Of a stretch of 35,408 bases of DNA, positions 18,757 through 27,650 are shown piece after piece (the first letter of the stretch is position 1; each line of letters begins with the position of its first letter). Position numbers and translations under genes: made by a program. The notes under the pieces were generated by a model. The model saw only the letters and a program-made list of their open reading frames with translations, was not told where the DNA came from and made no database searches. The stretch covers positions 1 through 35,408 of the forward strand of contig MFGA01000020.1 of the NCBI GenBank assembly GCA_001778095.1, written 5' to 3'. The DNA comes from Candidatus Falkowbacteria bacterium RIFOXYA2_FULL_38_12. GTDB taxonomy: Bacteria; Patescibacteriota; Patescibacteriia; XYB2-FULL-38-15.

Positions 18757-19221
18757 TTAGTAAAAATCTTGCTTATTTTTTTGTTCTCCGCGACTTGTCA
18801 TTTTAACTGTTTTTTCTGTTTGTTTTTTTATAATTATTTTTTTTGAATTTCGAAGAGCATCTTTTATTCTTTCAATTTGTTTTGGCACAGTATTAAGAGG
18901 TAATTTATTAATTTCGAAATACTCGATTTTGTCTGCTTCGTTATTCAAAGTAATTTTTCCCTTAATTATGTTGCATGCAAAAGAAAAAACAATATCTTTT
19001 TCTTCAGGTTTATCATATATGCCAATTAGTTTGGAAATGTTTACATCTAGACCAGTTTCCTCCTTGATCTCCCTCTTTACCCCATCCAAAATGGATTCGC
19101 CCGGTTTCAAACCGCCACCTGGCAAATTCCATAAATCATAATCTCGTCTATGGCAGAGCAAGATTTTATTTTGTTTATCAAAAATTATACCGAAAACTCC
19201 AATTGAAAATGATTTGACCAT
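18757..19221 (-). CDS. Nudix hydrolase
   Basis: Nudix box GGGLKPGESILDGVKREIKEETGLD. Confidence 0.93.
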   Translation of the reverse strand: MVKSFSIGVFGIIFDKQNKILLCHRRDYDLWNLPGGGLKPGESILDGVKREIKEETGLDVNISKLIGIYDKPEEKDIVFSFACNIIKGKITLNNEADKIEYFEINKLPLNTVPKQIERIKDALRNSKKIIIKKQTEKTVKMTSRGEQKNKQDFY

Positions 19222-19305
19222 GGGTAGGTTTAGTTAGTTGGTTGTACAAGGCGACGGAATTTTTTAACCCGTTTAGGTAGACATGAGTTACTATTTATTA
19301 CCTCA

Positions 19306-19896
19306 GAAAACCACTGACGAAGTCAGTCGGTTTCCTTAGCCCACAAAGTGGGGGTTGTTTCTAAAATAAATGTTGTAATGGTAGAATATTGGAGTATGGA
19401 AGATAAGTATAGAAAACTAGCCCACGCGACCTATGATTGCAGATATCACATTGTTTTTGTTCCAAAATATAGATACAGGGTGCTTGACGATGAGAAAATA
19501 ATCAAAGCAACGCAGATGATATATCCACTAGGGTCTGTGATAATAACGAAATTGTAATATTGGATGGAAAGATTCGTTCAAATCACGTGCATCTATATCT
19601 ATCAGTACCTCCCAAATATTCCATCTCGCAAGTTTTAAAATGGCTTAAAGGAGAAAGTGCCACCCACTTATTCAAAAGATATCCCGAATTAATGAAAGTG
19701 TACTGGGGCAGGAGATTTTGGGCTAAGGGATATTTTGTTAGTACAGTAGGAATTACAGATGAAATTATCAAAAAATACATAGAAAACCAAGAGGAACAAG
19801 AAAGGATTGAGGAGGAACTCACAAAACAACAAACGCTTTGGAAGTGAACCGACGAAGTCGGCACCCAAAGCCACCGACTGTGTCGGTGGTAATTTA
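19306..19896 (+). mobile_element. IS200/IS605-type insertion element with frameshifted Y1 transposase
   Basis: Flanking hairpins AAAACCACTGAC-GAA-GTCAGTCGGTTT (left) and CCGAC-GAA-GTCGG plus CCACCGAC-TGT-GTCGGTGG (right) around two TnpA-like ORF pieces. Confidence 0.82.
19396..19847 (+). pseudogene. tnpA: IS200-like transposase TnpA, interrupted by a frameshift
   Basis: 'HATYDCRYHIVFVPKYRYRVL' in one frame, then 'VCDNNEIVILDGKIRSNHVHLYLSVPPKYSISQVLKWLKGESATHLF...FWAKGYFVSTVGITDEIIKKYIENQ' in another. Confidence 0.85.
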
Positions 19897-20175
19897 CTTT
19901 TTTTGGCAATGGGAAAAGTCCTTTTAGTAAAAATAATTTTGAACAAAAAATTAATGAATAAAATTATGTATAACCCCCCTTCATTTATTTTTTATATTTT
20001 AACACAAAAAATAGTAAAAGTAATGGTAGGGGAGGGTAAAGGTAAAAAATTTTAGTATTACAGCCCAAAAAAGAGGATATGTACAAAATTATGTTATATG
20101 ATATATTTATCTTGAAGACATTTTTGTCTTGAGAAGAACCTTAACAAAAGTAAAGAAGGAGAGGGAGAGAGAAAC

Positions 20176-21450
20176 ATGGACAAATTTGTGATAGAAGGGT
20201 CTAGAAGGATATCCGGCGAAATCGAAATTTTGGGAGTTAAGAACGGAATTTTGCCTTTAATTGCAGCTTCTCTTTTGGCTTCAAGGGGTAAAACTACAAT
20301 AACTAATGTTCCATATTTTCGAGATGTCGCTACGCTTTCTCAGATTTTGTGCCAGATGGGGGCCAGCGTCAATTATGATCGTGCTAGTAGGGTGATAGTA
20401 ATTGATTGTGAACAGATCAGCAATTTCACTGCGCCGTACGATCTGGTAAAGCAGATGAGAGCTTCTTTTCTAGTTCTTGGTCCACTACTCGCTCGTTTCG
20501 GACAGGCGAACATCTCACTTCCGGGCGGATGCGCTATTGGCGCTCGTCCTGTAAACATGCATATTAACGCACTGGAGAGGCTTGGCGTGATCATTAACCA
20601 AGATGAGGGTTTAATTAAAGCCAAAACAGCTGGCTTAAGAGGGGCGGTTTTTTATTTTGACTTCCCATCTCATACTGGTACGGAAAATGTTATAACAGCA
20701 GCCTGTCTGGCTAAGGGGACGACAACTTTAGTCAACGCTTCTTGCGAACCAGAAGTGGTCGATCTCGCATTTTTTCTAAACAAAATGGGAGCAAATATTG
20801 TAGGGGCGGGAACTCCTGTTATTATGATTGAAGGTTGCTCTCAATTGTCGGCAGTCGAGCACGAAGCTATACCGTCTCGCATCGAAACGGCTTTTTTCTT
20901 CGTTGCCGCCGCTATCACAGGAGGAGAGTTGGTCGTCAAAAATGCCATTCTTTCCAATCTAGGAATCGTCGTTGACAAGATGCGCCAAATGGGCGTGGAA
21001 ATCATTGACTTGGGGAATAATGCGGTTATGGTTCGTGCGAGCAAACGGCTTCGGTCAGTTAACTTCACCACGTGGCCGTTCCCGGGTTTTCCTACAGACC
21101 TCCAGCCTCAGATGATGGCCTTGTTGAGCGTGGCCGAGGGCACGGGAATCGTAAAAGAAACGGTTTTTGAGAATCGTTTTATGCACGTTCAGGAATTCAA
21201 TCGGTTTGGGGCTAATATTAGAGCCCATCTAGATGAGGCTGTAGTTACGGGGGTAGCTTCCTTGCGAGGTGCACCGGTTATGGCCAGTGATTTGCAAGCA
21301 GGAGCTGGTTTGATTTTGATCGCTCTAGTTGCGGAGGGACAATCCATTATCGATAGAGTTTATCATATTGATCGTGGCTACGAGAGAATCGAAGAGAGAC
21401 TCAGTAGTATAGGGGCATCCATCACCAGGCAGAAAGGAGATGGAAAATAA
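20176..21450 (+). CDS. murA: UDP-N-acetylglucosamine 1-carboxyvinyltransferase
   Basis: 'LPGGCAIGARPVNMHINALERLG' with catalytic-type Cys, 'FPTDLQPQMMALLS', 'RVYHIDRGYERIEERL'; 'GVKNGILPLIAA' in place of the usual 'GAKNA' motif. Confidence 0.95.
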   Translation: MDKFVIEGSRRISGEIEILGVKNGILPLIAASLLASRGKTTITNVPYFRDVATLSQILCQMGASVNYDRASRVIVIDCEQISNFTAPYDLVKQMRASFLVLGPLLARFGQANISLPGGCAIGARPVNMHINALERLGVIINQDEGLIKAKTAGLRGAVFYFDFPSHTGTENVITAACLAKGTTTLVNASCEPEVVDLAFFLNKMGANIVGAGTPVIMIEGCSQLSAVEHEAIPSRIETAFFFVAAAITGGELVVKNAILSNLGIVVDKMRQMGVEIIDLGNNAVMVRASKRLRSVNFTTWPFPGFPTDLQPQMMALLSVAEGTGIVKETVFENRFMHVQEFNRFGANIRAHLDEAVVTGVASLRGAPVMASDLQAGAGLILIALVAEGQSIIDRVYHIDRGYERIEERLSSIGASITRQKGDGK

Positions 21451-21510
21451 AGGCAATGCTTATTTTACCGCTGATGCCGTAAAAGGTCAATCGGGTGGGA
21501 GTGTCTCGAG

Positions 21511-21540
21511 GGGATGGCAATCATTGTCATCCCTATTTTA
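21511..21540 (+). terminator. Terminator-like hairpin after murA
   Basis: GGGATGGCAATCATTGTCATCCCTATTTTA. Confidence 0.55.
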
Positions 21541-21791
21541 TAGTAAGGATTTACGAATTACTTGAATTAATCAGTTTTTGTTGATAGGTAAGAGAAAAAT
21601 GAGACTACGATTTTGTTGGCTCAAATAAAGGGTTTTTAGTCAGAGATCTGGAAATCCGGAATGCTTTATGGGAAGAGAAGTAGTTGTTCTCATCAAAATC
21701 AGAGCAAGTTTTTATCAAAAAATAAGCTATTTTCAGTGTTTTATTCAAGTAATCCATAGTAAGTTTATATATTTGATTACTTAGCTACGGC

Positions 21792-22469
21792 TTGAGTTTC
21801 ATCATGAAAATAAACGATAAAATAATCAACGAAGTTAAAGAAAAGAGCAAGGAATTCTTTATTGGCGCGTCGGGCTGCCACGACTGGAGTCACGTGGAAA
21901 GAGTTTGTAGCTTAGCTATCAATATTGCTAAAAAAGAAAAAGCAGATTTGAGTGTCATAAGGCTGGCGGCATATCTCCACGACGTTGGTCGCAAGGAAGA
22001 AATGGAGACAAGGGGGAAAATTTGCCATGCCGAAAAAGGGGTTGAGTTGGCTCAAAATATTTTGGCGCCCTACAATTTGGATGAGAGAATTATAGAAAAT
22101 ATAAAACATTGCATTCTAACGCATCGTTTCAGAAATAATCATCAACCAAAGACGATTGAGGCTAAAATTTTATTTGATGCCGACAAGCTTGATTCTATTG
22201 GCGCGATCGGAGTGGCAAGGGATTTTTTGTTTGCCGGACATTCTGGCTCAAATTGTCTTTATACCGGTAATGAAAAGAAATTAGTCAAAAATGCCAGAAA
22301 TTACAGTTATACAAAAGAGGACTCGGCTCTGTTGGAATATTATTTTAAATTAAAAAAAGTTAAATCAAAAATGTTGACTAAAACTGGAAAAATGATTGCC
22401 AAGGACAGGCATAACTATATGGTTAAATTTTTCGAAAGATTTGAAAAAGAAATTTTGGGGTTAAAATAA
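21792..22469 (+). CDS. HD-domain phosphohydrolase
   Basis: 'HDWSHVERVCSLA', 'LAAYLHDVGRKEE', 'HCILTHRFR', 'ILFDADKLDSIGAIGVAR'. Confidence 0.9.
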   Translation: MSFIMKINDKIINEVKEKSKEFFIGASGCHDWSHVERVCSLAINIAKKEKADLSVIRLAAYLHDVGRKEEMETRGKICHAEKGVELAQNILAPYNLDERIIENIKHCILTHRFRNNHQPKTIEAKILFDADKLDSIGAIGVARDFLFAGHSGSNCLYTGNEKKLVKNARNYSYTKEDSALLEYYFKLKKVKSKMLTKTGKMIAKDRHNYMVKFFERFEKEILGLK

Positions 22470-22512
22470 CCCACCTTTACATAATTTTTTCTATACGCTA
22501 AACTGCTAAAAT

Positions 22513-24630
22513 ATGTCAAAAACAATAAATAAAGTAAAGAATTTTTTATCTAAAACAGGCAAGGAGGTTTTTACCAACAAGCGGGCCAAAATTTGGTGGT
22601 CTGTAATTTTAGTGTTGGTAATTGTTCTTCTGGCCGGGATTGTGGATTATCCCGGTTATTACGACAAAGGAGTCGATTGGATAAGAGCTAAAACTGGTAT
22701 TTCCTTGCCCCACGCCATTAATGTTCCTTTTAAGCTAGGGCTTGATTTACAGGGCGGAACGCATTTAGTTTACGAGGCAGATACTTCTGCTATTCCCAGT
22801 AAAGAAAGGGGCGATGCGCTTGAGGGCGTAAGAGATGTTATTGAGCGTAGAATCAACGCTTTTGGCGTGGCTGAGCCGGTAGTGCAAACAACCGAGGCGG
22901 GCGATAGCCAAAGAGTTATTGTAGAATTGGCCGGAGTTAAAGACGTTACCCAAGCGATTAAAATGATTGGAGAAACACCGCTTTTGGAATTTAAAGAAGA
23001 AAATAATGAACCGCCGAGAGAGTTGACTGCGGAAGAGCAAAAAGGAATTGACGAATATAATAAAAAAGCAAAGCAAAGAGCGGATGAAGTGATTAAAAAA
23101 TTAAAGGATCCCAATGCAGATTTTGGCACTTTAGTTAAGGAATATTCAGATGATACCTCCACAAAAGCTGTTGGTGGCGATTTGGGTTTTATTACTAAAG
23201 ACGGGCTATATTCATCACTATGGAGCGAAGTGGCGAAACTGGGAGTCGGAAAAACAAGTGGCCTTATTGAAACCGATGGAGAAATAAATATTCTTAAATT
23301 ATCCGAAGAAAGAGAAACTGCTAAGGAAGTTAAAGCGAATCATATTTTGATTTGTTACAAGGGAGCCGAGAGATGCGAAACGGAAACCTCAAAAGAAGAT
23401 GCTAGAAAAAAAATAGAAGAATTAAAAACTAAAGCCACGAAAGATAATTTTGTCCAACTAGCTAAAGAAAATTCCACCGAGCCGAACGCCGCCCAAAGTG
23501 GTGGGGATCTCGGATGGTTTATTAAAGGAGCAATGGTGCAGGCCTTTGAAGATCCCGCTTTTGCCATGAAAGTCGGAGAGATTTCCGATATTGTGGAAAC
23601 TCAATTTGGTTTTCATCTTATCTATAAGGCTGATGAAAGAGGGGTAAAAGAATATCGCGTAGCCAGAATTTTAATTGATAAACAAACAAAAGCGGAAATT
23701 TTACCAAAACAAGATCCTTGGAAATATACGGGATTAACCGGGAAACAATTAAAAAAAGCGCAAGTTGAATTTGATCCAAACTCAAACGCTCCGCAAGTTG
23801 GTTTAGAGTTTAATGACGAGGGAAAACAATTATTTGCAGATATAACCGCGAGAAACGTGGGAAAACCGATAGCGATATTTTTGGATGGAGGAGCAATTAT
23901 CGATACTGATGGCGATGGAATAATTTCTCCGACCGAAGTGTATGCTCCGACGGTTCAAGATTCCATAAAAGATGGGAAGGCGGTTATTACAAGTCAGAAT
24001 ATGAACATTAATGAAGCGAAGTTGATGGTTCAGCGTTTGAATGCCGGCGCGCTTCCGGTGCCAATTAATTTGATAAGCCAAGAAACAGTCGGAGCCTCTT
24101 TAGGGTCAGAATCTGTGACTAAGAGTTTAGTCGCCGGGTTAATCGGATTTTTAGCTGTAATTGTGTTTATGATTTTATATTATCGTTTGCCGGGATTACT
24201 CGCTTCTTTGGCTCTCATTTTTTATACAGCAATTGTTTTAATTTTGTTCAAGCTGTTCCATATCACTTTAACCTTAGCCGGAATTGCCGGATTTGTTTTA
24301 TCGGTTGGTATGGCCGTTGACGCCAACGTTCTTATTTTTGAAAGAATGAAAGAGGAGTTGAAGTTGGGTAAGCCAATCGGTTCTTCGGTTAATGAAGGCG
24401 TAAGAAGAGCTTGGCCGTCAATTCGCGATGGTAACGTGACTACCTTGATTTCTTGCTTAATACTATTCTGGTTTTCAACAAGCACAATCAAGGGATTTGC
24501 TTTGACTTTAAGTGTTGGTATTATTGTCAGTATGGTTTCCGCGCTTTTAGTTACAAAGTCATTCTTAAATCTGGTTGCGCCGTGGATAAAAAATACTTGG
24601 TGGTTTGGAGTCACTGGTAAAAAGAATTAA
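22513..24630 (+). CDS. secD: Protein translocase subunit SecD with parvulin-like insertions
   Basis: 'FKLGLDLQGGTHLVYEAD', 'VIERRINAFGVAEPVVQ', 'AGALPVPINLISQETVGASLGSESV', 'GMAVDANVLIFERMKEEL'; PpiC-type segments in between. Confidence 0.95.
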   Translation: MSKTINKVKNFLSKTGKEVFTNKRAKIWWSVILVLVIVLLAGIVDYPGYYDKGVDWIRAKTGISLPHAINVPFKLGLDLQGGTHLVYEADTSAIPSKERGDALEGVRDVIERRINAFGVAEPVVQTTEAGDSQRVIVELAGVKDVTQAIKMIGETPLLEFKEENNEPPRELTAEEQKGIDEYNKKAKQRADEVIKKLKDPNADFGTLVKEYSDDTSTKAVGGDLGFITKDGLYSSLWSEVAKLGVGKTSGLIETDGEINILKLSEERETAKEVKANHILICYKGAERCETETSKEDARKKIEELKTKATKDNFVQLAKENSTEPNAAQSGGDLGWFIKGAMVQAFEDPAFAMKVGEISDIVETQFGFHLIYKADERGVKEYRVARILIDKQTKAEILPKQDPWKYTGLTGKQLKKAQVEFDPNSNAPQVGLEFNDEGKQLFADITARNVGKPIAIFLDGGAIIDTDGDGIISPTEVYAPTVQDSIKDGKAVITSQNMNINEAKLMVQRLNAGALPVPINLISQETVGASLGSESVTKSLVAGLIGFLAVIVFMILYYRLPGLLASLALIFYTAIVLILFKLFHITLTLAGIAGFVLSVGMAVDANVLIFERMKEELKLGKPIGSSVNEGVRRAWPSIRDGNVTTLISCLILFWFSTSTIKGFALTLSVGIIVSMVSALLVTKSFLNLVAPWIKNTWWFGVTGKKN

Positions 24631-24645
24631 TAATTAGCAATATTT

Positions 24646-25542
24646 ATGATAAACATAATCGGTTATAAAAAGTTCTGGCTTGCGATAGCGGCGACATTGG
24701 TTCTTGCCAGTATTGTTTTTGTCGCTATTTGGGGATTGAAATTTGGAATTGATTTTACCGGCGGATCTTTATTGGAATTGCGTTTTACCGGAGAAAGACC
24801 TCCAGTCTCGGAAATGGCTTCAAATTTGGCTTCGACCGGCATTGAAAGCGCGAATATCCAACCGGTAGGGGAAGACGGAATGATTCTTAGATTTAAGACA
24901 GTTGATGAAGTGAAACATCAAGAAGTATTAAAGTTTATTAAAGAAAAATTCAGCGGACTTGAGGAGCAAAGGTTTGAGTCCATTGGTCCGACCATTGGCA
25001 AGGAATTAAGAACCAAGGCTATTTATTCGGTTGTCATCGTTTTAGTTGCTATTATTATATATATTGCTTGGGCTTTCAGAAAAGTTTCCAAACCGGTCGC
25101 TTCTTGGAAATATGGAGTGATTGCCATTATTGCTCTTCTGCATGATGTTTTAATTCCGATTGGTCTTTTTGCCATCTTGGGAAAATTTATGGGAATTGAG
25201 ATAAATAGCGCTTTTGTCGCGGCGATTCTTACTATTTTGGGATATTCCGTTAATGACACGATCGTTGTTTTTGACAGAGTCAGGGAAAATTTAATCAAAT
25301 CCGGTGGTGATTATAGGGATTTTGAAGGTATTGTCAATAAAAGTATCAATGAAACATTTGCTCGTTCAATAAATACAACTCTGACCACTCTTCTTGCCCT
25401 TGTCGCTGTGTTTTTTTGGGGAGGAGAAACGGTAAAATATTTTGCCTTGGCTTTAATTGTTGGCATCGGTCTCGGCGCATACTCTTCAATTTTTATTGCC
25501 AGTCCATTGTTGGTTGTTTTTCAGAAATTAGGAAAGAGATAA
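24646..25542 (+). CDS. secF: Protein translocase subunit SecF
   Basis: 'LKFGIDFTGGSLLELRF', 'GYSVNDTIVVFDRVRENL', 'SINTTLTTLLALVAVFFWGGETVKYFALALIVGIGLGAYSSIFIASPLL'. Confidence 0.97.
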   Translation: MINIIGYKKFWLAIAATLVLASIVFVAIWGLKFGIDFTGGSLLELRFTGERPPVSEMASNLASTGIESANIQPVGEDGMILRFKTVDEVKHQEVLKFIKEKFSGLEEQRFESIGPTIGKELRTKAIYSVVIVLVAIIIYIAWAFRKVSKPVASWKYGVIAIIALLHDVLIPIGLFAILGKFMGIEINSAFVAAILTILGYSVNDTIVVFDRVRENLIKSGGDYRDFEGIVNKSINETFARSINTTLTTLLALVAVFFWGGETVKYFALALIVGIGLGAYSSIFIASPLLVVFQKLGKR

Positions 25543-25601
25543 AATGGTGGGGCTGGATGTCGGGCATCCTCCCCTTAAGGGTTGCGAATAATTTTATTTG
25601 A

Positions 25602-25702
25602 CCACGTCCAAAGCACAGGTTTATCAATTACTCAGTAAACAAATAATTTTTTAAGATTTTTGCTCCGCCGAATGTATTGATTAACTTAAGCTTTGGATGT
25701 GG
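25602..25702. repeat. ~101-bp structured palindromic element, copy 2 of 2
   Basis: CCACGTCCAAAGC...GCTTTGGATGTGG terminal stem; ACTCAGTAAACAA and TTGCTCCGC blocks shared with 1504-1605. Confidence 0.8.
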
Positions 25703-25731
25703 TTGACACTTCTTCAGAAGTGTTTTATATT
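25703..25731 (+). promoter_or_regulatory. Sigma70-type promoter for the copper gene block
   Basis: TTGACA - 17 bp - TATATT; the spacer contains the palindrome CTTC..GAAG. Confidence 0.6.
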
Positions 25732-25747
25732 TAATTTGTCTACACCC

Positions 25748-25768
25748 ATACCCAGTGGGAGGGGGTAC
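25748..25768 (+). promoter_or_regulatory. Candidate CsoR operator
   Basis: ATACCCAGTGGGAGGGGGTAC, CsoR-box-like pseudo-palindrome just downstream of the putative -10 and upstream of the csoR-like gene. Confidence 0.5.
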
Positions 25769-25866
25769 AGACTAGTTAAACTAGCAGGAGTGGGTATAGA
25801 TAAAAAATAAGTAGGCAAATATCTACTATTCCGCTACCCATAAACAACTAACAACTAAAATCCAAT

Positions 25867-26145
25867 ATGAAACCGGAAACTAAAAAAGAATGTCTAAAAA
25901 GAATGAGTTATTTGAGGGGGCACCTGGAAGGAGTAAAAAAAATGTTAGAGGATGATGTTTACTGCATTGATGTTATTAAACAAAACCGAGCGGTAATCAA
26001 CGCCCTTCATAAAGTCAACGAGCTTATTTTGGACAGTCATTTTAATACCTGCGTCCTCGGAGCGTCCTTGGGCAAGGACAAAAAGAAACAGAAAGAAATG
26101 ATAAACGAATTGATGGGAATTTATAAAACGAGCAATCGCATATAA
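25867..26145 (+). CDS. csoR: CsoR/RcnR-family metal-sensing repressor
   Basis: 'LRGHLEGVKKMLEDDVYCIDVIKQNRAVINALHKVNELILDSHFNTCV' with the Cys-His-Cys Cu(I)-type ligand set. Confidence 0.9.
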   Translation: MKPETKKECLKRMSYLRGHLEGVKKMLEDDVYCIDVIKQNRAVINALHKVNELILDSHFNTCVLGASLGKDKKKQKEMINELMGIYKTSNRI

Positions 26146-26149
26146 TCAT

Positions 26150-27532
26150 ATGTCCGAATTTTATTTACAAATAGACGGCATGCATTGCGCGAGTTGCAAG
26201 GCCTTAATAGAAGCAGGGCTGGGGGATCTCCCGGGGGTTATATTAATTAGAATTGATTATCCTTCCGGCAAAGCAGTGATTCAAATAGACGAGAGTAAAA
26301 TTGATCAAAAAAGAGTAATAGCAGAAATAAAAAAACTTGGTTACGCGGTTGAGATTTTGGGTAATAGCAATAAGAGGAGATTGAATCATGGAGACAGGCA
26401 TGATTTTGAAATAAAAGTTATCAAATATATAGCGATTTTTGTAGGTTTGGCAATTTTGGCAGGGGGTTATTTTTTATTGCAGAAAAATGGAGCTTTTCAA
26501 ATTTTTTCTCAATTGGGAGAAAATAATGTTGGATATGGCCTGCTTTTTGTCTTAGGTCTTTTGGCTAGTTTCCACTGTGTGGGAATGTGTGGCGGGTTGG
26601 TTGTTACTTATTCGGCCAGGCAGTGCGCCGATGAACCAAAGAATATTTTAACTAGAGGACAGAAATTTTGGCCTCATGCCTCTTATAATCTAGGGCGACT
26701 TATTTCTTATACTATTGTTGGGGCGATTTTGGGTGGAGTCGGATCATTTTTTGGCATCAATCCGATTTTTTCGGGAATTTTAACTATTTTTGTGGCAGTT
26801 TTTATGTTAGTAATGGGAATATCTTTAATAAAAAAGATTAATTTTTTAGAAAAAATAAAATCTATAATGCCTTTGTCTATTGCCAGATATTTATTTGCGC
26901 AAAAATCTACTGATAAACCGAAGGGTTCTTTTATTATCGGTCTTCTGAATGGCCTGATGCCTTGCGGGCCATTGCAGGCAGTCCAGTTTTACGCTTTAGG
27001 GACGGGGAGCGCGACAAAAGGGGCTCTTTCTATGTTTTTTTATGCCTTGGGGACGATTTTTTTAATGTTTGGTTTTGGTTATTTTGTTTCTTCCATTTCC
27101 AATAAAAAAATTAAAAAGATGATGGTTATTTCCGGAATAGTTGTTTTGGTCTTGGGTTTATTTATGCTAAATAGGGGATTGGCTAATTTTGGTCTGGGGT
27201 TTAGATCTTTGGCTGGGGTAAATAATATTTCAACTGAAATTACGGACAGTAATAACGAATCCAGGGAAACTCAAACGGTCAAAATGGATTTGACTTATCG
27301 CGGTTATGTTCCGAATGTGTTATATATTAAAAGAGGGGTGCCGGTACACTGGGTTATAAATGTTAAACAAATGAGCGGGTGCACCAACGCGATACTTCTT
27401 GAAAAATTTAATATTAAAAAAGATCTTAAAATCGGAGAAAATATTATTGAATTTACTCCGACCGAGACGGGGGAAATTCCTTTTTCTTGTTGGATGAAAA
27501 TGGTTTGGGGAAAGTTTGTTGTGACGGAATAG
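26150..27532 (+). CDS. HMA domain - SafE/TauE-like (DsbD-type) membrane domain - cupredoxin-like C-terminus fusion
   Basis: '[22 protein letters not shown]', 'GLLASFHCVGMCGGLVVTYSAR', 'GLLNGLMPCGPLQAVQFYALGTGSA', C-terminal 'IKRGVPVHWVINVKQMSGCTNAILL...FTPTETGEIPFSCWMKMVWGKFVV'. Confidence 0.88.
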   Translation: MSEFYLQIDGMHCASCKALIEAGLGDLPGVILIRIDYPSGKAVIQIDESKIDQKRVIAEIKKLGYAVEILGNSNKRRLNHGDRHDFEIKVIKYIAIFVGLAILAGGYFLLQKNGAFQIFSQLGENNVGYGLLFVLGLLASFHCVGMCGGLVVTYSARQCADEPKNILTRGQKFWPHASYNLGRLISYTIVGAILGGVGSFFGINPIFSGILTIFVAVFMLVMGISLIKKINFLEKIKSIMPLSIARYLFAQKSTDKPKGSFIIGLLNGLMPCGPLQAVQFYALGTGSATKGALSMFFYALGTIFLMFGFGYFVSSISNKKIKKMMVISGIVVLVLGLFMLNRGLANFGLGFRSLAGVNNISTEITDSNNESRETQTVKMDLTYRGYVPNVLYIKRGVPVHWVINVKQMSGCTNAILLEKFNIKKDLKIGENIIEFTPTETGEIPFSCWMKMVWGKFVVTE

Positions 27533-27541
27533 CGTGTGTTT

Positions 27542-27609
27542 GTCATTCCCGCGCAGGCGGGAATCCACTCGTCACAAAAAAAGTAGATTCCCGCCTGCGC
27601 GGGAATGAC
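27542..27609. repeat. REP-type inverted pair (REPIN-like)
   Basis: GTCATTCCCGCGCAGGCGGGAATC...GATTCCCGCCTGCGCGGGAATGAC. Confidence 0.88.
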
Positions 27610-27650
27610 AGCAGGGAGAGCGTATTTTAAAAATAAAAATAATAGTATAT

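Noticed and set aside
25706-25732. ACACTTC-TTCA-GAAGTGTTTTATATTT read as a terminator after secF or the ~101-bp element
   Set aside because: Not rejected with certainty, but the same bases form TTGACA-17-TATATT, and the following U-tract is poor; the promoter reading is preferred.
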